A stretch of 64,000 bases of DNA from Stenotrophomonas maltophilia (GCF_003205835.1 NZ_CP029773.1:2264501-2328500), one strand, 5' to 3'; shown: positions 44,548 through 53,995, counted from the first letter of the stretch. The notes: generated by a model from the letters alone, not told the origin. Numbers and translations: made by a program.

Positions 44548-45415
44548 ACAGCTGGATCTGCACTGTAGCGGCGCCCTCGAACGCGGTATCGAGACCGCGC
44601 TCACGCCACCTGGCCAGATCGGCCTGGCGGTTGGCCAGGGTGGTCTCCCAGATCGAATAGGCATCCGCACCCAGCATCAGCCGCACCGGCGGGTCATCGC
44701 TGGCTACAACGTCCAGCATGCGCTGCGCGGCCTTTTCCGGGTCACCCATCTGCTGCCCGGAGGATGATTCCAGGTAGGTTTCGAATGGCTCCACAACCGG
44801 CCGATAAGCATCGATGCGGTGTGCTGGCCGCATGTTGGCATCACCGGCGAACTCGGTGCGGAACGCGCCCGGATCCACCAGCGTCACCCGGATGCCGAGC
44901 GGCTTTGCTTCGATCGCCAGTGCTTCGGTCCAGCCTTCGATAGCGAACTTCGCTGCACAGTAGGGACCGGCCGCGTTCATTGCCACCAGCCCGGCAATGC
45001 TGCTGACAGTGAGAATGTGGCCAGCGCCTTGCTTCCGCATCTGCGGCAACACGGCGCGACTCATTTCGGCAGCAGCGAAGAAGTTCAGCTCCATCTGCTC
45101 GCGCAGCTGTTCCAGGCTGAACTCCTCGCAGGCGCCCACCACACCGCGGCCAGCCACATTGGCCAGCACATCGATGCGCCCGAAGCGTTCGATGGCGTCG
45201 GCCACGGCACGTGCACGGCCATCGGCATCGTTCACGTCAAGCGCCAGCGGCAGGACGTGGTCCTCATGGCCTGCGGCGATCGCGCGAAGGCGGTCCAGCC
45301 GCCGCGCGGTAACGATGGCGCGGTCACCCCGGGCAATGACCGCTTCGGAAAGGGCCTTGCCCAGGCCGGATGACGCACCGGTGATGAACCAGACACGTGG
45401 TTGTTGTGTATTCAT
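44546..45415 (-). CDS. SDR family oxidoreductase
   Basis: 289 residues of classical short-chain dehydrogenase type. The cofactor site is TGASSGLGKAL (arginines downstream favour NADPH), NVAG is the structural motif, and the catalytic S-Y-K is in VSSIAG and YCAAK. The long C-terminal part (VEPFETYLESSSGQ) is like that of YusZ/retinol-type SDRs. The start at 45415 lacks a clear ribosome site. It lies between the bidirectional terminator and another SDR gene in the same direction. Confidence 0.87.
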   Translation of the reverse strand: MNTQQPRVWFITGASSGLGKALSEAVIARGDRAIVTARRLDRLRAIAAGHEDHVLPLALDVNDADGRARAVADAIERFGRIDVLANVAGRGVVGACEEFSLEQLREQMELNFFAAAEMSRAVLPQMRKQGAGHILTVSSIAGLVAMNAAGPYCAAKFAIEGWTEALAIEAKPLGIRVTLVDPGAFRTEFAGDANMRPAHRIDAYRPVVEPFETYLESSSGQQMGDPEKAAQRMLDVVASDDPPVRLMLGADAYSIWETTLANRQADLARWRERGLDTAFEGAATVQIQL

Positions 45416-45449
45416 TGGAGAATCCTGCGGAATGTTGTGCAACACGCGA

Positions 45450-46223
45450 TCAGATGATGGTCAATCCACCGTCGACCACCAGTTCGGCACCGATGACGTA
45501 GGACGCGTCATCGCTGGCCAGGAACAGCGCGGCCTTGGCGATTTCCTCCGAAGTGCCGACGCGGCCGATCGGAATGCCCTTGAGCAGGCTTTCCAAGAGT
45601 TGCGGATCCTCGGTGAAATGGGTCGCCATCGGCGTGTCGATCAGCCCCGGGTAGATGCCGTTGACACGGATGCCGCGGCGGGCGAAATCGACGGCGGCGG
45701 CCTTGGTCAGGTGACGGCTGCCGCCCTTGGAGGCGCTGTAGCCCGGCGGCACGTCGGGGAAGACGATGATGCCGGCGGCGGACGAGATGTTGATGATCGC
45801 GCCACTGTGCTGCAGTTCCATCTGCGGCGTGACCGCCTTGATGCCATGGAACTGGCTGGTCAGATTGACGTCGATGACGTGGCTGAAGTCCTCGGCCGTG
45901 GCGTTGTCCCAGCGGCCGTCGCGCGGCCCCGGCGTGCCGGCGTTGTTGACCAGGATATCGATGCGGCCATGGCGCTCGATTGTGGTGGCGGCCACCTCGG
46001 CCCATTGTTCGGGCCGGGTCACATCCAGGAACGCCGATGTTGCACGATGGCCCTGGGCGGTGAGGTCCTGCACCAGTGCGTCAAGGTTCTGTTTGCGGTC
46101 GGGGGTGCCGGTAGCAACAACGACGGCGCCTTCGCTGGCGAAGACCCGGGCGATGACCGCGCCCATGCCGGTGCCGCTGCCGGCGCCGGTGATGATGGCG
46201 ACTTTGTCCTGCAGGCGTTTCAT
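45450..46223 (-). CDS. SDR family oxidoreductase
   Basis: A 257-residue classical SDR: TGAGSGTGMGAVIA, NNAGTPGP, ISSAAG and YSASK, with the C-terminal VVDGGLTII. It is a clear paralogue of 61949-62707, which has the same GMGA cofactor loop, the NNAG(T/L)PGP motif and SYV(I/T)GAE end. It is divergent from the AraC gene at 46346, which probably controls it. The substrate is unknown. Confidence 0.9.
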   Translation of the reverse strand: MKRLQDKVAIITGAGSGTGMGAVIARVFASEGAVVVATGTPDRKQNLDALVQDLTAQGHRATSAFLDVTRPEQWAEVAATTIERHGRIDILVNNAGTPGPRDGRWDNATAEDFSHVIDVNLTSQFHGIKAVTPQMELQHSGAIINISSAAGIIVFPDVPPGYSASKGGSRHLTKAAAVDFARRGIRVNGIYPGLIDTPMATHFTEDPQLLESLLKGIPIGRVGTSEEIAKAALFLASDDASYVIGAELVVDGGLTII

Positions 46224-46345
46224 GGGCAATTCCTGTGTCTGATCGGGAGCGGGGCGGTGATGTGCCGCCATGGAATGCACGATAGGCCCGGGGTTCTGTA
46301 CGATCCATGCCGTGGCGTTCGCCTGACTTCTTCGAGCGTACGGAT

Positions 46346-47272
46346 ATGAGCGCTGATCCGCTGTCCGATGTGCTGTCACTGCTGCAGCCAAGCAGCCAGT
46401 TCTTTGCCGGATTCGATGCCGCCGGCGACTGGGCATTCGATTTCCCGGCGCACGAAGGCATCAAGTTCACGGCAGTCATGGGGGGCGGCTGCTGGGGCCG
46501 CGTCGAGGGTGAGCCCGCACCGTTCCACTTCGAAGCCGGCGACTGCTTCCTGCTCAACAGCCGCTGCCGGTTCGTGCTCGCTTCGGATCCTGCAGTGGCC
46601 ATCGCCAGCGGCGAGCCCATCATCGAAGCGGCGGCGCGGCAGGGCGTTGTCACTCACAACGGGGGAGGAGAGACCTTCCTCATCAGCGGCCGATTCGCGT
46701 TTCCCGGGCGGCATGCCGCCGTGCTGTTCGATGCGCTGCCACCCCTGATCCATGTGCCACGTGCTTCGGGACAAGCAGGCGTGCTGCGCTGGGCGCTGGA
46801 TCAATGGGCCAATGAACTGCACGCGCCGCAGCCGGGCGCAGGGTTGATGTCCACCCATCTGGCCCATCTCATGCTGGTACAGGTGCTGCGCCTGCACCTG
46901 GCTACCCCGGGCCGGGTGCCGAAGGGCTGGTTCCTGGCCCTGACCGACAGCCACATCAGCCTGGCCCTCGGGGCGATGCACGCAGCTCCGGCCCAGTCCT
47001 GGACGCTGGAGTCACTGGCGCGTATCGCCGGGGTTTCGCGCACGGTGTTCGCGCAGCGCTTCAAGGCACTGGTCGGGCACACGGCAATGGACTATCTGTC
47101 ACGTTGGCGGATGCTGCTTGCGGCGGACCGGCTGTCCCATGGCGCCGATGCCGTGTCCAGTATTGCCTTTGCCGTGGGCTACGAATCGGAGAGTGCGTTC
47201 AGTACTGCGTTCAAGCGCATCATGGGGCAGGCGCCCGCGCAGTATCGCAGGCAGGCCACCTCGCCCAGGTAA
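46346..47272 (+). CDS. AraC-family regulator with cupin-6 domain
   Basis: 308 residues. The N-terminal cupin (about 1-180; GIKFTAVMGGGCWGRVEG, FEAGDCFLLNSRCRF) is the AraC_binding_2 type. The C-terminal pair of helix-turn-helix motifs reads WTLESLARIAGVSRTVFAQRFKALVGHTAMDYL and AVSSIAFAVGYESESAFSTAFKRIMG. It is divergent from the SDR at 45450. A paralogue of the same plan lies at 54961-55890. Confidence 0.9.
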   Translation: MSADPLSDVLSLLQPSSQFFAGFDAAGDWAFDFPAHEGIKFTAVMGGGCWGRVEGEPAPFHFEAGDCFLLNSRCRFVLASDPAVAIASGEPIIEAAARQGVVTHNGGGETFLISGRFAFPGRHAAVLFDALPPLIHVPRASGQAGVLRWALDQWANELHAPQPGAGLMSTHLAHLMLVQVLRLHLATPGRVPKGWFLALTDSHISLALGAMHAAPAQSWTLESLARIAGVSRTVFAQRFKALVGHTAMDYLSRWRMLLAADRLSHGADAVSSIAFAVGYESESAFSTAFKRIMGQAPAQYRRQATSPR

Positions 47273-47278
47273 GAAGTA

Positions 47279-48256
47279 TCAGGTCGTGCGCCGGCGAGGC
47301 CTGGCCGGTGCACGCTGGGTGGCGGCACGTGTTGCACTCGTTGCGGTGCGCTTCCTGCTGTCTTCCAAGTTGTCACGCAACGCTTGCAGCAACAGTGTGA
47401 ACACCGGCGAAGCCAAGCGCCGGTTCGGGTAGTAGAGGTGATACCCCTCGTAAGTCTTGCGCCACTCGGTCAGCGCCTCGACCAGCTCTCCTGACGCCAG
47501 CCAGTCCTGCACGTAATGCAGTGGAAGATAGGTAAGGCCGACGCCCTGCAAAGCTGCATCGCGCATGGCCGAAATACTGTTGACCACCACCTGGCCTTCG
47601 GACTTCACCCGGTGGTCGCGGCCGGCGCGAGTGAATGTCCAGGCATAGATCTCGCCATGGGTGGGCAGGCGCAGGTTCACACACTGGTGCTCCACCAGCT
47701 GCTGCGGCTGTTGGGGTGCCGGGTGGCGGGCGAAGTAGGCCGGTGATGCCACCACCACCATCGGTATCGGCAGGCTGATCGGCACTGCGATCATGTCCTT
47801 GGCAACCAGGCCGCCGCGACGCACGCCGGCATCGAAGCGCCCGCTGACGATGTCGGTCAACCCGTAGTCGGTGGTGATTTCCACACGGATGTCGGGGTAG
47901 TCCGGTACCAGCCGGGCGATGGCGGGCATCAATACAGCGTGCACGGCGTATTCGTCTGCGGTCAGGCGCAGGGTGCCGGCGGGCTTGTCGCGCAGTTCAC
48001 CGATGCGGGCCAACCCGGCTTCCAGTTCGTTCATGGCCGGGCCGATGAGTCCGAGCAGGCGCTCGCCGGCCTCGGTCAGGGCCACGCTGCGGGTGGTGCG
48101 AGCGAACAGGCGCAGCCCCAGGCGGGTTTCCAGCCCGCGGATGATCTGGCTGAGCGAAGACTGGGTGATGCCCAGCCGGATCGCGGCGCGGGTGAAGCTT
48201 GCCTCTTCGGCAACCATCAGAAAGGCCGAGAGATCCTTGAGGTGACTGCCTGCCAT
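47279..48256 (-). CDS. LysR-family regulator
   Basis: 325 residues. The N-terminal winged helix-turn-helix (LSAFLMVAEEASFTRAAIRLGITQSSLSQIIRGLETRLGLRLF) is followed by a substrate-binding-type effector domain. The C-terminus is very basic (RTATSATRAATQRAPARPRRRTT region). It is divergent from the hydrolase gene at 48371; the 31-base element at 48272-48302 in the gap, repeated before 43541, is the likely binding site. Confidence 0.9.
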   Translation of the reverse strand: MAGSHLKDLSAFLMVAEEASFTRAAIRLGITQSSLSQIIRGLETRLGLRLFARTTRSVALTEAGERLLGLIGPAMNELEAGLARIGELRDKPAGTLRLTADEYAVHAVLMPAIARLVPDYPDIRVEITTDYGLTDIVSGRFDAGVRRGGLVAKDMIAVPISLPIPMVVVASPAYFARHPAPQQPQQLVEHQCVNLRLPTHGEIYAWTFTRAGRDHRVKSEGQVVVNSISAMRDAALQGVGLTYLPLHYVQDWLASGELVEALTEWRKTYEGYHLYYPNRRLASPVFTLLLQALRDNLEDSRKRTATSATRAATQRAPARPRRRTT

Positions 48257-48271
48257 TGGGTGGTCCTGCTT

Positions 48272-48302
48272 ATAAGTCCATTACGATTTTTGCGGATTAT
48301 CA
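48272..48302. promoter_or_regulatory. Shared LysR-type box upstream of the second hydrolase gene
   Basis: The 31-base element from ATAAGTCCATTACG to CGGATTATCA lies 15 bases from the lysR start and 68 bases before 48371. It matches 43453-43483 at 25 of 31 positions with no gap. Confidence 0.6.
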
Positions 48303-48370
48303 CCGCGCCATGCCAGCCCTATCGTAGCTGTCATTCCACACAACGTGGACAGCAACCTGTGAGGACGGCA

Positions 48371-49285
48371 ATGAAAGCAGTGCAATTCCCCAATGGCAAC
48401 ATCACCATGGCCGGCCAGCTGCATGTGCCGGAGCACGCCGCACTGTCGGCCCGTCATCCGGCCATCGTGGTCGTTCACCCGGCCGGTGGCGTGAAGGAGC
48501 AGACCGCAACGGTGCATGCGGCCAGCCTGGTCAAGCAGGGCTTCGTGGTGTTGACCTTCGATGCCTCCTGCCAAGGCAACAGCACCGGCGCGCCGCGCGG
48601 CAATGAGAACCCGTATGCGCGCGTGGCCGATATCAGCGCGGCGATTGACCTGCTGCTCACGCTGCCGATCGTCGACGCCGATCGGATGGGTGTGCTCGGC
48701 ATCTGTGCCGGTGGCGGCTATGCGGCACACGCCACGATGAACGATCGCCGCATCCGCGCGGTGGGCACCATCAGTGCCGTCAATTACGGCCAGATGTTCC
48801 GCCAGGGTTGGGACGGCGGCGCCGATCCCCGGAATTCAGTCGCGCTGCTTGATGCCGCAGCGCAGGCTCGCAGCCGTCAGGCCGAGGGCGGACCGCTCCA
48901 GTACCAGGATGCGCTTCCAGCCAACCGCGAAGCGGCCACACACCCGGACTTTGCCGAGGCCTTCGACTACTACCGCACACCGCGTGGCCAGCATCCGAAC
49001 GCCACTGGGCTGTTCCCGCTGCAGAACCTGGCCGAACTGGTGGGCTACGACGCCTTCAACAACGCGGAACTGTTCCTCACCCAACCGTTGCTGGCGATCG
49101 CCGGCAGCGAGGCCGGCACCCGCTGGATGAGCGAGGAGCTGCACCGGCGCGCGGCCAGCACCGACAAGCACCTGCTGATCCTGGCCGGTGGTACCCACGT
49201 GGCGCTGTACGACCAGCCCGAATTCGTGACGCGTGCGGGCGCGGCACTGGGCGAGTTCTACCACCAGGCGCTGGTGGCGCGCTGA
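48371..49285 (+). CDS. Dienelactone-hydrolase-like alpha/beta hydrolase
   Basis: A 304-residue paralogue of 43541-44479. The nucleophile elbow is again a cysteine (GICAGGGYAAH), with VVVHPAGGVKEQT at the entrance and the histidine in AGGTHVALYDQPEF. It is followed 44 bases later by an alcohol dehydrogenase, so the two may form a short catabolic unit under the divergent LysR regulator. The substrate is unknown. Confidence 0.83.
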   Translation: MKAVQFPNGNITMAGQLHVPEHAALSARHPAIVVVHPAGGVKEQTATVHAASLVKQGFVVLTFDASCQGNSTGAPRGNENPYARVADISAAIDLLLTLPIVDADRMGVLGICAGGGYAAHATMNDRRIRAVGTISAVNYGQMFRQGWDGGADPRNSVALLDAAAQARSRQAEGGPLQYQDALPANREAATHPDFAEAFDYYRTPRGQHPNATGLFPLQNLAELVGYDAFNNAELFLTQPLLAIAGSEAGTRWMSEELHRRAASTDKHLLILAGGTHVALYDQPEFVTRAGAALGEFYHQALVAR

Positions 49286-49329
49286 GCACGCCAGTACGGC
49301 GTTTCGTTGAATTACTCAAGGATCTGCAG

Positions 49330-50373
49330 ATGAAAACCCAGGCCTACGCAGCGCTGTCGGCAACCACGCCAATGGTGCCGCACACCATCGAACGTCGTGA
49401 ACTGCGTGACGACGATGTCGCTATCGAAATCCTCTACAGCGGCGTCTGCCATTCGGATCTGCACATGGTCCGCAACGACTGGGGCAGGGCGATCTATCCG
49501 GTCGTGCCCGGCCACGAGATCATCGGTCGTGTGGTGGCCACCGGCGCGTCTGCGCATCGCTTCAAGGCCGGTGATGCAGTGGCTGTCGGTACCTTCGTCG
49601 ACAGCTGCGAGCACTGCGATCAGTGCCACAAGGGCGAAGAGCACATGTGCCGCGAGGTGCTGACCGAGACCTACAACGGCCTGGACCGCGTGACGGGCCA
49701 GCCGACCCTGGGTGGCTATGCGCGGCACATTGTGGTGAAGGAGGCTTTCGTGCTGCGCGTGCCCGAAGGATTGGACCTGTCTCGAGCCGCACCGCTGCTG
49801 TGTGCCGGCATCACCACTTATTCGCCGCTGCGCACCTGGAACGTTGGCCCCGGCAGCCGGGTGGCCGTGGTTGGCCTGGGCGGGCTGGGCCACATGGCGG
49901 TCAAGCTGGCGATCGGACTGGGCGCACACGTCACCGTCATCAGCCGCTCGCGCGCCAAGCAGGCCGACGCGCTTGCTCTGGGTGCAGAGGCACTCCTGCC
50001 GACCGACGATGCGCAGGCATTGGCGGCTGCCGCTTCCAGCTTCGACCTGATCGTCGATACCGTACCGACCAAGCACGACATCAACCCGTACATTCCGCTG
50101 CTGGATATCGACGGCACGCTGGTGGTCGTCGGGCAACTGGGCGATCTGCAGGAGCCGTTCACCGTGCCCATGATCATGGGCCGCCGCCGCGTAGCAGGCT
50201 CGATGATCGGCGGAATCCGCGAGACCCAGGAAATGCTGGACTTCTGTGCGCGACAACAGATCCTGCCGGACTGCGAGCTGATCCGCATGGACCAGATCAA
50301 CGAGGCCTTTGATCGGCTTGAGCGGGCCGACGTGCGTTATCGCTTCGTCATCGACATGTCCACGTTGGCCTGA
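49330..50373 (+). CDS. Zinc-dependent NAD(P) alcohol dehydrogenase (CAD/YahK type)
   Basis: 347 residues. Catalytic zinc ligands are in GVCHSDLH and GHEIIGRV, and the structural zinc site is CEHCDQCHKGEEHMC. The cofactor fold is VVGLGGLGHMAVKLA. This is the cinnamyl-alcohol-dehydrogenase subgroup, which reduces a range of aldehydes with NADPH. A ribosome site (AAGGAT) lies upstream. It follows a hydrolase and precedes a flavin monooxygenase in the same direction. Confidence 0.92.
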   Translation: MKTQAYAALSATTPMVPHTIERRELRDDDVAIEILYSGVCHSDLHMVRNDWGRAIYPVVPGHEIIGRVVATGASAHRFKAGDAVAVGTFVDSCEHCDQCHKGEEHMCREVLTETYNGLDRVTGQPTLGGYARHIVVKEAFVLRVPEGLDLSRAAPLLCAGITTYSPLRTWNVGPGSRVAVVGLGGLGHMAVKLAIGLGAHVTVISRSRAKQADALALGAEALLPTDDAQALAAAASSFDLIVDTVPTKHDINPYIPLLDIDGTLVVVGQLGDLQEPFTVPMIMGRRRVAGSMIGGIRETQEMLDFCARQQILPDCELIRMDQINEAFDRLERADVRYRFVIDMSTLA

Positions 50374-50405
50374 AGGCCTGCGGTAGAGCGGACGAGGAGT
50401 ACAGC

Positions 50406-51509
50406 ATGCGCACGGCATTGATCATTGGTGGTTCGCTGGCGGGATTGTCAGCGGCCCTGGCACTGGCCAACGTCGGCGTGGCCTCCACCGTGCTCGAGCG
50501 AGCACCGGCGCGTGGGCGCGCTGGTGTGGCCATCCGCGCCGGCGGCACTGCCTTGCGGATGGCATTCACTGTACCGGCGAGCCAGCAGGTGGTGGATGCA
50601 TTGGGCGGTGATGCCATCGAACAGGCCGTGCTGCCGCATGCGTGGTGGGACGTCTACAGTGCGCTCCGCCAGGCGGCCTGCGTCGAGCCCGGCATCACGC
50701 TGGTGGATGGCGAGGCGGTGGTCACCGTTGGTGAGCGGGTTGACGCGGCATGGGCCCGTAGCGCAGAAGGGCGGGAGTGGACGGCCGACCTGCTGATCGG
50801 GGCCGATGGCCATCGGAGCCTGGTTCGACGGTGCGTCGCCCCGGAGCAGCCCGAGGCCTCCTACGCAGGCTATCTGGCGTGGCTGGGGCAACTCGACGTG
50901 CCACCCCGGAACGCGCGTGCGCTGAGCGGTGTCGAGTTCCATTCGGCCGGCCACGATGTGCTGGCCATCTACCCGTTGCTGGAGGCTGCACACGCCACCC
51001 CGCGATGCGTGGGTTGGGCGTGGTTCGAAGCGCGCAGCACCCGGCTGTTGCAGGCCCTCGGTGCGGTCTGTGAGGACCGGGTGCGGTTCACGCCGACGGC
51101 GGACGCAGTGCCCGCAGACGCCCGTATTGCGTTGGCCAATCGTGCGCGGGTGCAGTGGCCTGCACCGTGGGGCAAGGCACTTTCGCGGGCGATCCGCCAG
51201 GCGGGCGCGCTGCCGATGCCCATCTCCGAGTACGTCCCCACGCAGGTCGCGCGCGGGCGCCTGGCCCTGGTGGGGGACGCTGCGCATGCGCAATCGCCGA
51301 TGACCGGCGCGGGATTCGCTGAGTCCATGCTCGATGCCCTGCACGTGTCACGGGCGTTACGCCTGGAACCCGACGTGGTGGACGCTCTGGTGCTCTACCA
51401 GCAACGGCGCCTGCCCCACATGCGCGAGCAGGTGCTGCAGGGCCAGGTCTTCGGGCGCTCCTTCCGCGACGCCACTTCGCCGGGTGCGGCGCGCCAGCGC
51501 TGGGCCTGA
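50406..51509 (+). CDS. FAD-dependent monooxygenase (group A)
   Basis: 367 residues with the aromatic-hydroxylase features IIGGSLAGLSAALALA (FAD fold), DLLIGADGHRSLVR (DG motif) and LALVGDAAHAQSPMTGAGF (GD motif). GAGGA precedes ATG 50406. It would hydroxylate a small aromatic or similar compound with NAD(P)H and oxygen. The C-terminal thioredoxin-like domain of larger hydroxylases is missing. It lies in a same-direction run with the VOC and SDR genes. Confidence 0.87.
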   Translation: MRTALIIGGSLAGLSAALALANVGVASTVLERAPARGRAGVAIRAGGTALRMAFTVPASQQVVDALGGDAIEQAVLPHAWWDVYSALRQAACVEPGITLVDGEAVVTVGERVDAAWARSAEGREWTADLLIGADGHRSLVRRCVAPEQPEASYAGYLAWLGQLDVPPRNARALSGVEFHSAGHDVLAIYPLLEAAHATPRCVGWAWFEARSTRLLQALGAVCEDRVRFTPTADAVPADARIALANRARVQWPAPWGKALSRAIRQAGALPMPISEYVPTQVARGRLALVGDAAHAQSPMTGAGFAESMLDALHVSRALRLEPDVVDALVLYQQRRLPHMREQVLQGQVFGRSFRDATSPGAARQRWA

Positions 51510-51534
51510 CTTCATTCCGAACCGAGACAGAAAC

Positions 51535-51960
51535 ATGTTCAGTCACGTAACCCTTGGCAGCAACGATCTTGTGCGGTCCCGTCGCTTCTACGACGCCGTA
51601 ATGGGAGTACTCGGCGCCCGCCCGGCACTCAGCCTCAACTTCAATTCCGAGCGCATCCTCTACCAGCACGCAGGTAGCCTGCTGGTGCTGGCCACGCCGC
51701 TGAACGGCGAAGCTGCCTCGGCGGCCAATGGCGGCACCATCGGCCTGCTCATGGCCAACCCGGCACAGGTGGATGCCTTCCATGCTGCGGCGCTGGCCAA
51801 CGGTGGAGCCTCGTGCGAGGAACCGCCCGGTGTGCGCGAGACTCCGGCGGGCTCGCTGTATCTGGCCTACCTGCGTGACCCGGACGGCAACAAGCTATGC
51901 GCGTTCCATACGCTGGCCGATTCCGCTCCCACGCTTGACACTGCGGGGGCGTCCTCGTGA
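51535..51960 (+). CDS. VOC family protein (glyoxalase/dioxygenase fold)
   Basis: A 141-residue single-domain vicinal-oxygen-chelate protein: FSHVTLGSNDLVRSRRFYDAVMG at the start, and YLAYLRDPDGNKLCAFH at the end with the last metal ligand position. Metal ligands appear to be H4 and a late glutamate-equivalent region. The reaction cannot be inferred. It overlaps the next SDR gene by four bases. Confidence 0.88.
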   Translation: MFSHVTLGSNDLVRSRRFYDAVMGVLGARPALSLNFNSERILYQHAGSLLVLATPLNGEAASAANGGTIGLLMANPAQVDAFHAAALANGGASCEEPPGVRETPAGSLYLAYLRDPDGNKLCAFHTLADSAPTLDTAGASS

Positions 51961-52934
51961 TGAGCCCTCAGCGCCCCCTGAACTCCGGCTTCGACCGGAC
52001 GAGTTCCGCAGCCGATGTGGTGCGAGGTATCGATCTGCGCGGCAAGCGGGCCATCATCACTGGCGGCCACGGTGGCCTAGGCCTGGAAACCACCCGGGCC
52101 CTGGCCAGCGCCGGCGCTGACGTGCTGGTACTTGCGCGCAACCCGACGGCGGCCCGGGCCACGCTGGCCGATGTGCCCGGGGTGGAGGTGGACATGCTTG
52201 ATCTTGCGGACCAGACCAGCGTGCGTGCCTGTGCCGAGCGCTTCGTCGCCAGCGGACGCAGGGCGGATATCGTGATCTGCAATGCCGCAGTCATGGCCAA
52301 CGACGAATCGCGCGTGGGCAACGGTTGGGAATCGCAGTTCGGCACCAACCACCTGGGTCATTTTGCATTGGTCAATCTGCTGCGGCCGGCCATTGCGCGA
52401 GGTGCCCGCATCGTTTCGCTGTCCTCGATGGGACATCACTATTCGCCCATGCGCTGGACGGACCTGCAGTTCGAAACGGGGTACGACAAGTGGCTGGCCT
52501 ATGGGCAGTCCAAGACCGCCATCGCGCTGTTCGCGTTGCACCTGGATGTACTCGGTCGCGCTGCTGGCGTGCGTTCCTACTCGGTCCATCCGGGCAAGAT
52601 CCACACGGCGCTGCAGCGCCACATGGCACTGGAAGAAATGCAGGCATTGGGTTGGCTTGATGCAGAGGGCCGGTTGATCGACCCCAGTTTCAAGACGTCC
52701 GCTCAAGGTGCGGCGACCACGGTGTGGGCGGCCACATCGTCGCTGCTGGATGGCGCCGGTGGGGTGTACTGCGAGGACTGCGACGTCGCATGGGAGGAAG
52801 ATCTTCCCGTGCCGAGCGAAGGGGGTGTTCGCCCGTATGCGGTGGACGTCGCGCAGGCAGAACGCCTGTGGCGGCTGTCGGCCGAGCTGACCGGTATCAA
52901 TGCTTTCGCTGGCGTGACGTCAGGCGCGGAGTGA
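51957..52934 (+). CDS. SDR family oxidoreductase (retinol-dehydrogenase-like)
   Basis: A 325-residue SDR of the RDH/WW-oxidoreductase type: TGGHGGLGLETTRAL binds the cofactor, NAAVM and TNHLGHF are the middle motifs, and LSSMGHH with YGQSKTA holds the catalytic S-Y-K. It overlaps the VOC gene by four bases at its start and the RarA-like gene by one base at its end (TGATG), so the group is translationally coupled. Confidence 0.88.
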   Translation: MMSPQRPLNSGFDRTSSAADVVRGIDLRGKRAIITGGHGGLGLETTRALASAGADVLVLARNPTAARATLADVPGVEVDMLDLADQTSVRACAERFVASGRRADIVICNAAVMANDESRVGNGWESQFGTNHLGHFALVNLLRPAIARGARIVSLSSMGHHYSPMRWTDLQFETGYDKWLAYGQSKTAIALFALHLDVLGRAAGVRSYSVHPGKIHTALQRHMALEEMQALGWLDAEGRLIDPSFKTSAQGAATTVWAATSSLLDGAGGVYCEDCDVAWEEDLPVPSEGGVRPYAVDVAQAERLWRLSAELTGINAFAGVTSGAE

Positions 52935-53995
52935 TGTCGGAGGTGCGTGCCCCCTTGGCCGAACGGCTGCGCCCGGTATCGCTTGCCGGCGTTGCCGGGC
53001 AGTCCCATCTGCTGGCGGATGGACAGCCGCTGCAGCGGGCACTGGAAGCAGGCCTGCCACGTTCGATCATCCTGTGGGGGCCGCCGGGGTGTGGCAAGAC
53101 CAGTATCGCGCAACTGCTACTGTGGGCATCGGGGCATCGCCACACATCGCTGCCGGCAGCGGTGATGACGCCCTCCGAACTGGGCCGGGCGCTGGCCGTG
53201 GCCAGCCACCAGGCAGGGCGCGGCCACCTGCTGTTCGTCGACGAGGTTCATCGCCTGGACCGTGCCACGCAGGATGTCCTGGTACGTCATCTGCAGGGCA
53301 ACGACGCCCGCTTGCTTGCTGCCACCACCGAGAATCCGTCGTTCCAGTTGCGACCGTCACTGCTTCAGCGCTGCGACGTTCATGTACTGCAGCCGCTGCA
53401 GCCGATCCACATCATCGGACAACTGCGGCGTGCTCTGGTGGATGGGATGCAGGGGCTGGCCCACTGCGATCTGAAGATCGACGACGACATTCTGGGCGCC
53501 ATCGCCGTTCGCGCTGATGGAGATCTGCGCAGGGCGCTGAATGCTCTGGAGATCCTGGCGGATCTGGCGCCTGCGGATGGTCGGATCCCCCATTCGTTGC
53601 TGGATGACGCGCTGCCCCGCCAGGTGCGCCGCTTCGACAAGCAGGGTGAATTGTTCTACGACCAGATATCCGCAGCGTTCAAGTCGGTGCGCAGCACGAA
53701 TCCCGACGCGGCCCTGTACTGGATCTGCCGGATGCTGGATGGAGGCTGTGATCCACGGTACCTGGCCCGCAACCTGAGCAAGATGGCCATCGAGGACATC
53801 GGCCTGTCCGACCCGAGAGCACAGACCAGGGCCCTGGAGGCCTGGAAGGTACTGGAGCGTTTCGGCGACGAACTGGGCGCGGCCGCACTGGCCAACACGG
53901 CCCTGTACCTGGGGGCCACCCATAAATCCAACGCCACGGTGATGGCATGGCTGAACGCGCGCTCGCGCAGCGGGTCACCTGCGGACGCTGGCTGA
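52934..53995 (+). CDS. Short RarA-like AAA+ ATPase (paralogue without C-terminal domain)
   Basis: 353 residues. Walker A is GPPGCGKTS (49-57), Walker B is LLFVDE (D103, E104), the sensor segment is ATTENPSFQL, and an arginine finger lies in LLQRC (R146). The region RRFDKQGELFYDQISAAFKSVRSTNPDAALYW closely matches the rarA copy at 1-890. It stops after ALYLGATHKSNATVMAWLNA, where normal RarA (about 440 residues) continues into its tetramerisation domain with YYNPVPRG. The start overlaps the SDR stop (TGATG). It could act as a smaller assembly or be on its way to decay, but the ATPase motifs are intact. Confidence 0.88.
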   Translation: MSEVRAPLAERLRPVSLAGVAGQSHLLADGQPLQRALEAGLPRSIILWGPPGCGKTSIAQLLLWASGHRHTSLPAAVMTPSELGRALAVASHQAGRGHLLFVDEVHRLDRATQDVLVRHLQGNDARLLAATTENPSFQLRPSLLQRCDVHVLQPLQPIHIIGQLRRALVDGMQGLAHCDLKIDDDILGAIAVRADGDLRRALNALEILADLAPADGRIPHSLLDDALPRQVRRFDKQGELFYDQISAAFKSVRSTNPDAALYWICRMLDGGCDPRYLARNLSKMAIEDIGLSDPRAQTRALEAWKVLERFGDELGAAALANTALYLGATHKSNATVMAWLNARSRSGSPADAG

